16,691 nucleotides of DNA from an uncultured Prevotellaceae bacterium (GCA_937902455.1 CALELI010000100.1:1-16691); one strand, 5' to 3'. Positions 7,095 to 14,839 are shown, numbered from the stretch's first letter. Notes: generated by a model from the letters alone, not told the origin. Translations and numbers: made by a program.

Positions 7095-7102
7095 TAAATT
7101 TG
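7095..7102 (+). promoter_or_regulatory. Bacteroidetes -7 box of the surface-protein gene
   Basis: TAAATTTG matches TAnnTTTG perfectly and is followed by GC. It leaves 60 bases to the ATG at 7163. No good TTTG is found 19-21 bases upstream. Its position inside the open frame from 6977 argues for the later start. Confidence 0.7.
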
Positions 7103-7162
7103 CAAAAATTTAAATTCTTTTTTATCAAAATTATTATTAACCTTTTAAACAGCAAAAGCTTT

Positions 7163-10100
7163 ATGAAAAGAAATTTACTTCTTTTGGCTTCCTTGTTCTT
7201 AAGCATCGGTGCATTTGCACAGTGGACAAAGCCTGTTCCTGAAACCACTGGTTTCTATCAGGGCAGCGCCGAAAACAGTGCTTACATGTACAACAAGGAG
7301 GCAGGCCTTTTCTTCACAGAAGGCAATGCATGGGGTACACAGGCCAGTGTCGCTTCAACAGGACTCAAGGTCTATTTCTCCCAGTACATCGAAGAAGGCG
7401 GGGAATGGGACGGACAGACTTTCCTCTTCAACGACTCATCCGTATCTAAGAAGGCATGGAAGAACGTGTTCTTCGACAATGACAACGGTACATTGGTAAG
7501 TTGCTTCGTCGACAGAGGTTCACAGCCTGACTATTTCTGGAACATCATCGTTGCAGACGACGGTTCATTCCGCCTTACTGGCAGCATGATGAACGGCACA
7601 TTCAATCCAGAGACTTATCCAGACTGCTACTTCGGTTACGACCTCTCAACAGCTCCTGCAACCGTCATTAACGGTCTTCTTGATGCAGTGAATGCAGAAG
7701 ATCCATCAATGGTGGCAGTAGACTGGGCATTCGTCACACCAGAGGCATATCAGGTATATCAGGAGAAACTGGCTGTATATAATGCAGCAGTAAAACTCGC
7801 TGACGTCATCGTAAAAGCAGAAAACCTCGGTATTGACGCATCAGCTGCAAAGGCTGTATATGGAGACACAAGTTCTACACTTGAGGCCCTTCAGGCTGCA
7901 TATAACGAGCTCAACCAGGCAATCATCAATGCAGCATCACCTGAGAATCCATCAGATGCAACTGCATTCATCGTCAACCCAGACTTCACGAATGCAAACC
8001 TCGGAGGATGGAGCGGAACAGCCTTCGGACGTGGAGGTACAGCAGCCGACGGTGCTGAGCACTATGACAAGGACTTCGACACATACCAGAAGATCGAAGG
8101 CCTGCCAGCAGGTATCTACCGCGTAGGCGTACAGGCATTCTACCGTGCCGGTGGTATTGACGCTGACGCAACCAGCTACAAGTCAAACGATATGGCTACA
8201 CGCCATGCAAAACTGTATGCAACAAGCAACCCTACAGGTGAAGGCGACGTAACTGCAGAAGTGGGAATCGTACACATCTCTGCATGTGCTCAGGATGCAC
8301 CTCTCGCAGGCGAGACTACTACTATCGTAGCAGCAGACGGAACAACTAAGTATATTCCTAACTCAATGCTTGACGCTGACTCATACTTCAACGTTGCCGA
8401 CCTCTACCACAACTACGTATTCTGCGAAGTTGGTGAAGACGGAGTGCTCACAATCGGCGTGAAGAAGTCAACTCACCTCTCTACAGACTGGGCTATCTTC
8501 GATAACTTCAGCCTCGAGTTCTACGGCAACTCAGATGCAGCTTACAAGTACTGGGCAGAACAGGTGCTCGCTACAACTCCTGAGGTAGAAACTGAGGAGA
8601 AACTGTACAAGCAGTCTTATGCAGATGAATATCAGCAGGCATTCGAAACCCTGTCAAATGCAACTGACAAGGCTGCAATCCGTGCTGCAATTCCTCAGAT
8701 CGGACCAGCAGCACAGGCATTGCTCGCCAATATCAGCGCATACGATGCATACGTGGCAGCAGCAACCTATGCTGACACATACCTCTCAACTCACCAGCTC
8801 GTGAGCGAAGCAACAGACAAACTCGTGGACTATCTCATGGGAGAAGACGGACCAGACGATGTTTATCCTAACGGATGCTATCTCTATATCATCAGCGAAT
8901 GTCCTCTGACAACAGAAGAAATAACAGCTGAGACAGAATTCGTCAACACGATGCTTCAGGAGGCAGTCAAGAGTGGTATCGCTCCAGGTTCTGACTGTAC
9001 AGACATGCTCAAGAACCCTAAGTTTACAGATGCCGGCGGTGCAGGATGGAACTGGGATCTCGAGAAGAACGTCACAGTGGCCGACTTCAACCCTCATGGT
9101 GGTGTCTACACTATCGACGGCAAGGAATATGCATGTGCAGAAGTCTATGCAGGATGGGATGCCATTGTCGGTGGATTCACATTCGACATCTGGCAGGAAC
9201 TCACAGACCTCCAGGATGGTGTCTACAAACTCTCCCTCAACGCATTCTATCGTCCAGCCGACAACGGTGCATTTGACGGTACTGAGACAAGCGACGTTGA
9301 ACTCTACTTCAACCAGTTCTCTACACCAGTACAGCACATCATGACTGACATGAGCGAAAACCAGGATTACACTGCAGACGTTCAGGTAACTCGTTATGAT
9401 GAAGTTACAGGCTGGATTCCAAACGACATGGTCGGTGCAACAGTTGCATTCTTCCAGAACAACCGCTACCAGCAGGAAGTTTACGGATTCGTTACAGGCG
9501 GTAAGATGCGTCTCGGTTTCCGTAAGACAGCAGCCACTACTACAAGACGTGCATGGTGTCTCTGGTCAAACTTCACCCTCACATACGTAGGCAATGACGC
9601 TGACGCTCTTGATGTTATCCGTAACTCATACGTAGAACAGGCAAAGGCTCTTCTTGAGAACGTATTCGGTGCAACAGAAAAGGAAGCACTCACACAGGCT
9701 ATCACAGCTGTAGAAGATGCAAAGACTGTTGAGACACTCTCTGCCCAGCTCGGAGTCCTCGCAGGCGCTATGGAAGCAGCAAAGGCTTCTATCGAATCTT
9801 ACAAGAACCTCGCCGCTGCCAGCGCAACTCTCACTGAAGCACTGAGCACTTACGAGGAAACTGCAGGGGAAGCAGCACTTGACGCAGCCGTAGCACTTCT
9901 TGACAAGATTGAGGGAGCATACGCATCAGGTGAATACACTAACGAACAAATTGCAGAAGTGATTAATGAAGTAAACGATGCCATCACAGCACTCATGATG
10001 CCAAAGGGATATCAGGATGCAACTGAGGACAACCCTGTTGACTTCTCTTCACTTATCGTAAACGGAACATTCGACACAATCGGTGACTTCCACGGATGGA

Positions 10101-10750
10101 GCGGAACTACATTCGGTGCCGGTGGTACTACATCTACTTGTGCAGAGCATTATAATAAGGTGTATGACACTTATCAGGACATCAAGGGTCTTCCTGCAGG
10201 CTACTACGTAGCAAGTGTTCAGGGATTCTATCGTCGTGGTAGCGCAGAAAACGACTATGCAATTGCTACAAGCGAATATCCTGATTCAGCTCTCAACGCA
10301 TTCTTCTACACTACTTCATTCTCTCAGTACGGACTTGCAACAACAGACTCTACCACTATCCAGCCAATTGCTGACGGTGCAGACGAAGTTGGTTTCGGCG
10401 GCGGAACAATTGCCTTCGGAAGTGACAAGGTCGTTCCTAACACAATGGAATCTGCTGTATACTGGTTCGAGGCTGGCATGTACAACAAGCCAAGCATCGT
10501 TACAGAAGTAGGTGAAGGCGGAATTCTCCGTATCGGTGTGAAGAAGACTGTAGGAATTGAGGCTGACTGGTCAATATTCGACAACTTCCAGCTCTTCTAT
10601 ATTGGTACAGCAGCTCCTGTAGGTATTGAATCAATCGATGCCATCGAGGCAGTTACTCCAGTGGGTATCTACAACCTCGCAGGTCAGAGAATCAATACTC
10701 TCCAGAAGGGTATCAATATCGTTAACGGAAAGAAGGTCTTCGTGAAATAA
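7163..10750 (+). CDS. Large exported multi-module surface protein with three related beta-rich repeats and T9SS-type tail
   Basis: I do not recognise a named family; glycan binding or adhesion is inferred. I start it at 7163 (1195 residues) because MKRNLLLLASLFLSIGAFAQ is a clean signal peptide and the promoter lies between 6977 and this codon. Residues about 22-185 form a beta-rich module with AYMYNKEAGLFFTEGNAWGT. Three related modules follow at about 269-454, 615-810 and 963-1147. Modules 1 and 3 share GWSGT-FG-GG, AEHY, DTYQ, GLPAG-Y and VQ-FYR; module 2 is diverged. Each ends in a DNF/SNF-type strand. Ala/Glu-rich helical linkers, FIVAR-like, join them at about 205-262, 458-610 and 812-950. 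The end (IYNLAGQRI, KGINIVNGKKVFVK) resembles a T9SS type A sorting tail, so display on the cell surface is likely. No catalytic motif is seen. It converges on the regulator gene across a strong terminator. Confidence 0.85.
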   Translation: MKRNLLLLASLFLSIGAFAQWTKPVPETTGFYQGSAENSAYMYNKEAGLFFTEGNAWGTQASVASTGLKVYFSQYIEEGGEWDGQTFLFNDSSVSKKAWKNVFFDNDNGTLVSCFVDRGSQPDYFWNIIVADDGSFRLTGSMMNGTFNPETYPDCYFGYDLSTAPATVINGLLDAVNAEDPSMVAVDWAFVTPEAYQVYQEKLAVYNAAVKLADVIVKAENLGIDASAAKAVYGDTSSTLEALQAAYNELNQAIINAASPENPSDATAFIVNPDFTNANLGGWSGTAFGRGGTAADGAEHYDKDFDTYQKIEGLPAGIYRVGVQAFYRAGGIDADATSYKSNDMATRHAKLYATSNPTGEGDVTAEVGIVHISACAQDAPLAGETTTIVAADGTTKYIPNSMLDADSYFNVADLYHNYVFCEVGEDGVLTIGVKKSTHLSTDWAIFDNFSLEFYGNSDAAYKYWAEQVLATTPEVETEEKLYKQSYADEYQQAFETLSNATDKAAIRAAIPQIGPAAQALLANISAYDAYVAAATYADTYLSTHQLVSEATDKLVDYLMGEDGPDDVYPNGCYLYIISECPLTTEEITAETEFVNTMLQEAVKSGIAPGSDCTDMLKNPKFTDAGGAGWNWDLEKNVTVADFNPHGGVYTIDGKEYACAEVYAGWDAIVGGFTFDIWQELTDLQDGVYKLSLNAFYRPADNGAFDGTETSDVELYFNQFSTPVQHIMTDMSENQDYTADVQVTRYDEVTGWIPNDMVGATVAFFQNNRYQQEVYGFVTGGKMRLGFRKTAATTTRRAWCLWSNFTLTYVGNDADALDVIRNSYVEQAKALLENVFGATEKEALTQAITAVEDAKTVETLSAQLGVLAGAMEAAKASIESYKNLAAASATLTEALSTYEETAGEAALDAAVALLDKIEGAYASGEYTNEQIAEVINEVNDAITALMMPKGYQDATEDNPVDFSSLIVNGTFDTIGDFHGWSGTTFGAGGTTSTCAEHYNKVYDTYQDIKGLPAGYYVASVQGFYRRGSAENDYAIATSEYPDSALNAFFYTTSFSQYGLATTDSTTIQPIADGADEVGFGGGTIAFGSDKVVPNTMESAVYWFEAGMYNKPSIVTEVGEGGILRIGVKKTVGIEADWSIFDNFQLFYIGTAAPVGIESIDAIEAVTPVGIYNLAGQRINTLQKGINIVNGKKVFVK

Positions 10751-10764
10751 ATGACCCCACCTAA

Positions 10765-10784
10765 CCTCCCCTCCAAAGGGGAGG
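10765..10784. repeat. CCTCCCCT...AGGGGAGG hairpin repeat
   Basis: The 8-base arms CCTCCCCT and AGGGGAGG pair perfectly around CCAA. I recall this G/C-rich word as a frequent intergenic repeat in Bacteroidetes genomes. It lies between the surface-protein stop and the bidirectional terminator and might add to termination. Confidence 0.7.
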
Positions 10785-10792
10785 GACAGATA

Positions 10793-10832
10793 AAAGAACT
10801 CAGGCAGCCGGAAACGACTGCCTGAGTTCTTT
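10793..10832. terminator. Strong bidirectional terminator
   Basis: AAAGAACTCAGGCAG (10793-10807) pairs perfectly with CTGCCTGAGTTCTTT (10818-10832) over a 10-base loop. The A-run on the left becomes a T-run on the other strand, so it serves both the surface-protein gene (plus) and the regulator gene (minus). Confidence 0.88.
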
Positions 10833-10854
10833 CTGACTTCCAAAGTCACTAATT

Positions 10855-13086
10855 TCATGATTTCCTTGTTCCCTGATTCCTGTACTCCGTAGGCGGCATT
10901 CCGTATTCTGCCGTAAACGCACGAGAGAAATAGGAAGGATTATTGAAGCCTACCATGTACATTACCTCATTGACCGTGAAATTTCCCTTTATCAGCAATG
11001 CGGCAGCCTTTTGCATACGGAACTTACGGATATACTCTACTGCCGTGAGTCCTGTGGCCTGTTTGATTTTCCTGTATAGCTGCTTCGAACTTGTATGCAT
11101 CAGATTGCTCAGTGTTGCAACCGAGAGCCCAGCGTCATCAATATTGTCGTCAATCATGTGGGTTACCCGAAGAATGAATTCAGAATCGGAGTTATCAGTA
11201 TCATCAATGTCATCGGTATTACCCAACGCCATTATCTGACTCGTCTTGAATTTCTGCTGCAAATCGTCCAGACTGATTTCCAGCAACAACGCCTTAGCCC
11301 TCGCACCTCTCAGCAAGGCCTTACGACGTGCACGCTCCTTACGAATTCGTCTCTGCTGGACGAAATACAGGATGAGCATGGCAATGAGTATGACTGTGAT
11401 AATGCCTATCAGGACTATAATGCCTGTATTCCTGCCATCTTCAGTAACAATGCGAGCCTCGGGGTCAAACCAGATCTCGGTTGATTCCTGACTGGTATAG
11501 GCATCGGGAACCATGACAGCAAACTGGTCGGAACCTCCCAAGTACACAAGATTGTCTGACGCATTGTAATATATCGAGACGAACTTCTCAGGCAAGTCTA
11601 TGGTGTTGTCATCAGTTCCACGAGATCCACTGACCTGCATTCCTTCAGGCGTGACCGTCCACTTATCGTCGCCGATTGTAGCCGTGACATACCTGTTCCT
11701 GATGTCCGGAGTGGCATCTATCCTTCTGACCTTCGTAATCTCATGAGTCGAACGGTCAATGTTACACCTATAGACTCCGTGGAACGTAGTGACCACAAGG
11801 GCATCAGCCTGACGTTCTACGTTGTATACCCAGTTCCGTTCATCTTCATCTATCCTGTGTACTTCCCACTCTTCATCCTCATCATCATAACGCAGCAGAC
11901 CACCGTCCGTGCATGCCCATACTCCATGAAGAGGGTCTTCGTACAAGGTGCGAATCCTGTTATGTGGAATGCCGTGAAGTGTATCAGTCATTGAGTACCA
12001 CAGATGTGTCTGCGATGCCTTCATCCAGTTCCTGATACACACAATGCCATTGGTTCCGCCCAGCCATAGTCTGTTCCTGCTGTCGTGGAGCATACAGTAT
12101 ATCTGGTTGCCCTTACCGCTATCGGTTACCGACGAGAGAGGGAAGATAGTGAAATTCTGACTATGTGCGAGCACAGATATTCCATTGTCTGTTCCAACCC
12201 ACAAGTTGCCGTTCCGGTCCTTTGTCATGCACCATACCACATTTCCGCTCAACGACCTTATATCCCTTGAATCATGGGAGATGAGCCTTACGGAATCCGC
12301 CATCTCGTATAGCCCGCCTTCACAGCCCGTGACTATCCGTCCGTCAGCATCAGCAACCAGACACTTTACCACTGGCAGAGGCTTCACCCACACTACTTTC
12401 GGCATGTCACCCTCCAAAGATAGTTCTGCGATACCGTTGACCAGGCCAGCAGCCATGCGTGACTGTTCTTTCTTTCCCACATAAGCAAAACAGGTTGCAA
12501 GAAGTTCTTCACCTCCAGGAACAGCCGTCAATTGCCTTTTGCCCACATCGTAGATCTTCATTCCACTCATGCTTCCTATGAGGATATCATCGCCAATGAC
12601 TGTCAGTGAGAGAATATCAATATCCGGCACCACAAGTGTCCGGTTCCTGTACAGACCTTTATCCGTACCAATCCACTCACATCCGGCATCATCGATAATA
12701 CACCTGACGACATGACTGTCTAATGACGAGACAGCCTCAAATCGCCTGCCCTCCATCTTCATCTCTACCAGTCCGTGCTCACACCCTATCAGCATCTTGC
12801 CATCATTAACATGCAGACAGTTTATGACTCCAGTATTGTCGAGTGTTGGTGAAGAAACGGTCAGGATGCTCTCCCCGTCAAATTCATAGAGTGTCTTGCC
12901 TGAGGAAAACCACATGTTACCATCTTCGGACTGAACAATAGATTGTATGGTCATCGACTGAGTGGCAGGCAGGTTAATGAAGTTGTACGAACCGACATTG
13001 CCGGCATAGCCTGACGAAAGATGAAAGATGAAGAATGAAAAATGAAGTACGAATACCGAAACCTGAAATGTTCTAAGATACGACAT
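10855..13086 (-). CDS. Membrane-spanning propeller-AraC regulator (hybrid-two-component-like, no kinase or receiver)
   Basis: This is predicted to sense a periplasmic ligand and control transcription directly. The ATG at 13086 gives 743 residues; an in-frame TTG at 13140 lies upstream of the likely transcript start. A signal peptide (MSYLRTFQVSVFVLHFSFF...) is followed by a beta-propeller at about 30-525 with Reg_prop-type strings NGNLWVGTDNGISV, NRLWLGGTNGIVCI and VWACTDGGLLRY. A single membrane helix is at about 555-576 (TGIIVLIGIITVILIAMLIL), then a basic helix, an acidic linker and an AraC-type HTH at about 637-739 (LYRKIKQATGL, VGFNNPSYFSRAF, PTEYR). Hybrid two-component sensors are usually about 1300-1400 residues and carry Y_Y_Y, HisKA, HATPase and receiver domains, none of which I can see. 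The membrane-bound activator SusR is a loose precedent from memory. Target genes are unknown; the convergent surface-protein gene is one candidate. Confidence 0.88.
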   Translation of the reverse strand: MSYLRTFQVSVFVLHFSFFIFHLSSGYAGNVGSYNFINLPATQSMTIQSIVQSEDGNMWFSSGKTLYEFDGESILTVSSPTLDNTGVINCLHVNDGKMLIGCEHGLVEMKMEGRRFEAVSSLDSHVVRCIIDDAGCEWIGTDKGLYRNRTLVVPDIDILSLTVIGDDILIGSMSGMKIYDVGKRQLTAVPGGEELLATCFAYVGKKEQSRMAAGLVNGIAELSLEGDMPKVVWVKPLPVVKCLVADADGRIVTGCEGGLYEMADSVRLISHDSRDIRSLSGNVVWCMTKDRNGNLWVGTDNGISVLAHSQNFTIFPLSSVTDSGKGNQIYCMLHDSRNRLWLGGTNGIVCIRNWMKASQTHLWYSMTDTLHGIPHNRIRTLYEDPLHGVWACTDGGLLRYDDEDEEWEVHRIDEDERNWVYNVERQADALVVTTFHGVYRCNIDRSTHEITKVRRIDATPDIRNRYVTATIGDDKWTVTPEGMQVSGSRGTDDNTIDLPEKFVSIYYNASDNLVYLGGSDQFAVMVPDAYTSQESTEIWFDPEARIVTEDGRNTGIIVLIGIITVILIAMLILYFVQQRRIRKERARRKALLRGARAKALLLEISLDDLQQKFKTSQIMALGNTDDIDDTDNSDSEFILRVTHMIDDNIDDAGLSVATLSNLMHTSSKQLYRKIKQATGLTAVEYIRKFRMQKAAALLIKGNFTVNEVMYMVGFNNPSYFSRAFTAEYGMPPTEYRNQGTRKS
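13021..13048. repeat. Heptad repeat inside the regulator's signal-peptide codons
   Basis: ATGAAAG, ATGAAGA, ATGAAAA and ATGAAGT stand in register on the plus strand. On the minus strand the same bases encode most of LHFSFFIFHL, the hydrophobic core of the regulator's signal peptide. It is the same repeat family as at 4829, 5047 and 13642, which are intergenic. Confidence 0.85.
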
Positions 13087-13110
13087 GATTAAGTACGTTA
13101 ATAATTCTTG

Positions 13111-13141
13111 CAAATTTAACAAAATTCCGCCAAACGACAAA
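13111..13141 (-). promoter_or_regulatory. Full Bacteroidetes promoter of the propeller-AraC regulator
   Basis: On the minus strand TTTG (13141-13138) is followed after 19 bases by TAAATTTG (13118-13111). This matches the TTTG-N19-21-TAnnTTTG consensus exactly and is the best promoter in the window. It leaves 24 bases to the ATG at 13086 and supports that start. Confidence 0.85.
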
Positions 13142-13157
13142 AAATGATTCTATTTAT

Positions 13158-13640
13158 TCAGTCGTATTGATATGCAAGTCGCGGCGAACCGTTCCAGCAG
13201 TGGATGATGCCGCAGTAGCGAAAACCGTTTTTGATGATGAGACGCTGCATGACCTTGTTGTCTTCGTGGGTGTCAATCCTGAGGGTGGCATAGGTCTGGA
13301 GAGCATAGCGTACTGCGGCTGCGAACATTCCGGGTTTCTCGCCGCTGCTGGCTATCCGGTGAATGGTGGCATAAGGATTGTCGTTTGTCCACGCCCCTGA
13401 ATAGATGTGGTCGTAGGTCGGGTCGTTGCCTCCACGGAGGACGAAGGTAGCAAGGATATGGCCGGATTCCTCACAGACGAAACTGTCGCCGCGGGCTATG
13501 TCGTCGAGAAGGAGTGAAGAGCTGGGATAGTCGTCACCCCACTGGGTGGGATTGCCTGTCTGCTGCATGAACTGCCTGGCTATGGCGAATATCTCCATAA
13601 GTCGGGGTATGTCGTTCTGTGTGGTTGGGCGAATGAGCAT
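13158..13640 (-). CDS. GNAT-family N-acetyltransferase
   Basis: This is a 160-residue cytoplasmic protein with the GNAT fold; it would transfer an acetyl group from acetyl-CoA to an unknown amine. MLIRPTTQNDIPRLMEIF is the usual GNAT opening. GHILATFVLRGG fits the central strands. YATIHRIASSGEKPGMFAAAVRYA occupies the acetyl-CoA loop position. LRIDTHEDNKVMQRLIIKNGFRYCGIIH is the typical C-terminal half, where a new strand follows LxxxGF. Length is normal. It lies 113 bases after the AraC gene on the same strand with no TAnnTTTG box visible between, so co-transcription with AraC is possible; the regulator downstream has its own promoter. A heptad array ends one base from its start codon. There is no link in sequence to carbohydrate use, so it may be a passenger. 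Confidence 0.88.
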   Translation of the reverse strand: MLIRPTTQNDIPRLMEIFAIARQFMQQTGNPTQWGDDYPSSSLLLDDIARGDSFVCEESGHILATFVLRGGNDPTYDHIYSGAWTNDNPYATIHRIASSGEKPGMFAAAVRYALQTYATLRIDTHEDNKVMQRLIIKNGFRYCGIIHCWNGSPRLAYQYD

Positions 13641-13641
13641 A

Positions 13642-13683
13642 ATGAAAAATGAAGAATGAAAAATGAAGAATGAAGAATGAAAA
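13642..13683. repeat. Six ATGAARA heptad repeats
   Basis: Six contiguous units, ATGAAAA or ATGAAGA, lie directly upstream of the GNAT start; in the sense of that gene they read TTTTCAT/TCTTCAT. Confidence 0.88.
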
Positions 13684-13684
13684 A

Positions 13685-13742
13685 GTTTAGAGTTGATAGT
13701 TGGTTCCTGAGCTGGTCGAAGGAAGAGTTTAGGGTCAGTTGA
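13685..13742 (+). repeat. Broken TTTAGAGTTGA repeat enclosing a TTCCTGAGC...GTCGAAGGAA element
   Basis: GTTTAGAGTTGATAGTT and GAGTTTAGGGTCAGTTGA are two parts of the dispersed repeat. Between them, 13704-13724 begins TTCCTGAGC and ends GTCGAAGGAA, with TTCCT/AGGAA able to pair. From memory this resembles a short palindrome common in many bacterial genomes. It could act as a weak terminator after the AraC gene. Confidence 0.55.
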
Positions 13743-13753
13743 GGGTGAAGTGA

Positions 13754-14614
13754 CTATACCATGTTCTTGGTGCGATATTCCTGAGGGGTGAAGCCTGTAT
13801 GACTGCGGAAGAACCGAATGAAATATGAGGGGTCAGTATAGCCTAGTGCAAAGGCTATGTCCTTAACCTGACGATTGGTTGTGATGAGCATGAGTTGTGC
13901 CTTACCTATCTTGAGTTTGTTGATGTAGTGCAACGGGGGCAGACCAAGATTTTGTGTAAAGAGATTAACGAAATGTCCTCTTGACAAACAAGCTATCTCT
14001 GCAAGATGGCATATAGATATGTCGGAAGAGAGATTCTTGTGGATGAATTCAACAATCTCAACCATACGTGGGTCTTCCAGACACTTACGTTCAATAGCCT
14101 GTCGGAAGAATCTGGAAAAGAAAATGAGATTTATTCCTCTGGATTCTATTCGGTTGGCCAAGTCATGCTGCTTTAGTTTCCACATATTCTCAAGGATGGA
14201 CGGCTGATTATCATAGAGCTGAGGATCGGAGCCAGGCAGAGCCATATCGGGGTTGAGCTCGAGAAGTCTGTTCATGAGTCTCAGATCAGTGTCCACAGAT
14301 GGGACTTCCACCGGAAAGTCGTACTTCTCGAATATTGATGTCTCGTACTCCCTTTCTTCATAGACATGGAGATAATAGTGGGTAAATATTCCGTCGCAAT
14401 GACAGTTATGAGTGGTGTTGGATGGTATCATGTAAAGATGGCCAGGGGTTAGCTGGTATGCCTTACCATTCATGTGGACGTTGGCCTGTCCCTCTGTAAC
14501 GAGGAAGATGCGAGTAAACGGCGAACGTACATTCTGCCAATTCCAGTCGCCATTGTGGCGGGCCAATCCGACGTGGAGAGTCAGATAATTGAGCTTATCA
14601 AGGGCTATATCCAT
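13754..14614 (-). CDS. AraC-family transcriptional regulator with N-terminal cupin domain
   Basis: This is a 286-residue cytoplasmic one-component regulator. Residues about 30-85 form the cupin-type sensing domain, with FTRIFLVTEGQANVHMNGKAYQLTPGHLYMIP (33-64) and THNCHC. The C-terminal AraC/XylS DNA-binding domain covers about 186-283. Its first helix-turn-helix is ICHLAEIACLSRGHFVNLF and the second is VKDIAFALGYTDPSYFIRFF, with the end signature FTPQEYR. Family length is usually 270-300 residues, so it is intact. It is divergent from the GH29 gene across 259 bases, an arrangement that suggests control of that gene; a sugar ligand is likely but not shown. Its leader carries a copy of the TTTAGAGTTGA-type repeat between promoter and start codon. 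Confidence 0.92.
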   Translation of the reverse strand: MDIALDKLNYLTLHVGLARHNGDWNWQNVRSPFTRIFLVTEGQANVHMNGKAYQLTPGHLYMIPSNTTHNCHCDGIFTHYYLHVYEEREYETSIFEKYDFPVEVPSVDTDLRLMNRLLELNPDMALPGSDPQLYDNQPSILENMWKLKQHDLANRIESRGINLIFFSRFFRQAIERKCLEDPRMVEIVEFIHKNLSSDISICHLAEIACLSRGHFVNLFTQNLGLPPLHYINKLKIGKAQLMLITTNRQVKDIAFALGYTDPSYFIRFFRSHTGFTPQEYRTKNMV

Positions 14615-14623
14615 GATGCGGAA

Positions 14624-14665
14624 TTTTGAGTTGAGAGGTTTAAGTCAGTTGCGAAGTTGATGGTT
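14624..14665 (+). repeat. Dispersed repeat copy in the AraC leader
   Basis: TTTGAGTTGAGAGGTTTAAG is followed by TCAGTTGCGAAGTTGATGGT, matching 6778-6797 with two changes. It falls within the predicted 5' untranslated region of the AraC gene, so the repeat would be transcribed. Confidence 0.65.
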
Positions 14666-14675
14666 GTTTTTTTTG

Positions 14676-14683
14676 CAAATATA
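14676..14683 (-). promoter_or_regulatory. Bacteroidetes -7 box of the AraC gene
   Basis: On the minus strand TATATTTG is a perfect TAnnTTTG box, leaving 61 bases to the start codon. A TTTG lies 23 bases upstream (14710-14707), slightly beyond the normal 19-21 spacing. Confidence 0.65.
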
Positions 14684-14706
14684 ACAATTATCCTATTATT
14701 ACAAGT

Positions 14707-14731
14707 CAAATTTAAGGAAAATATGCAAATT
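14707..14731. promoter_or_regulatory. CAAATT direct repeat in the AraC/GH29 intergenic region
   Basis: TCAAATTTAAG and GCAAATTATAG begin 19 bases apart, close to two helical turns, near the -33 position of the AraC promoter and about 110 bases before the GH29 -7 box. Two tandem half-sites fit the binding habit of AraC-type proteins. AT-rich context makes chance likely enough to keep confidence low. Confidence 0.28.
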
Positions 14732-14831
14732 ATAGTACGAAAATATCCTTTTGAATAACATTTTTCATACACTCAGACATAAAGTTCTATAAAATATTAC
14801 AAAAATCCTATCCTTTCATTTTTTTATTATA

Positions 14832-14839
14832 TATCTTTG
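14832..14839 (+). promoter_or_regulatory. Bacteroidetes -7 box of the GH29 gene
   Basis: TATCTTTG matches TAnnTTTG perfectly and is followed by CC. It leaves 34 bases to the ATG. No clear -33 TTTG is seen, which fits an activator-dependent promoter. Confidence 0.7.

Larger units (their letters stand above)
6695..7162. other. 468-bp intergenic region upstream of the surface-protein gene
   Basis: I find no gene. It contains a hairpin with 16-bp arms (6702-6748), a TTTAGAGTTGA-type dispersed repeat (6749-6797), a bidirectional terminator (6818-6849), an ATTGGT/ACCAAT stem (6874-6892), a TTTGCA/TGCAAA inverted repeat (6951-6973) and an operator-like direct repeat with a palindrome (7023-7049). 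The -7 box of the next gene is at 7095. A TAGGTTTG box at 6947-6954 could mark a distal start. The frame stays open from 6977, but that part lies mostly upstream of the promoter. Confidence 0.65.

Noticed and set aside
6977..7162. Possible 62-residue N-terminal extension of the large surface protein.
   Set aside because: A clean signal peptide begins at 7163 and the -7 box at 7095-7102 lies inside the extension, so it is probably not translated.
8786..9337. 183-codon open frame antisense to the surface protein, Cys-rich.
   Set aside because: It mirrors the sense-strand codon pattern, has no promoter box or export signal of its own, and sits inside a clear repeat module.
10751..10854. Possible attachment site or mobile-element end at the convergent junction.
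   Set aside because: The inverted repeats are well explained as a hairpin repeat and a bidirectional terminator; no integrase or target duplication is seen.
13087..13140. TTG start adding 18 residues to the propeller-AraC regulator.
   Set aside because: It overlaps the -33 element and lies upstream of the likely transcript start; the ATG at 13086 gives a good signal peptide.
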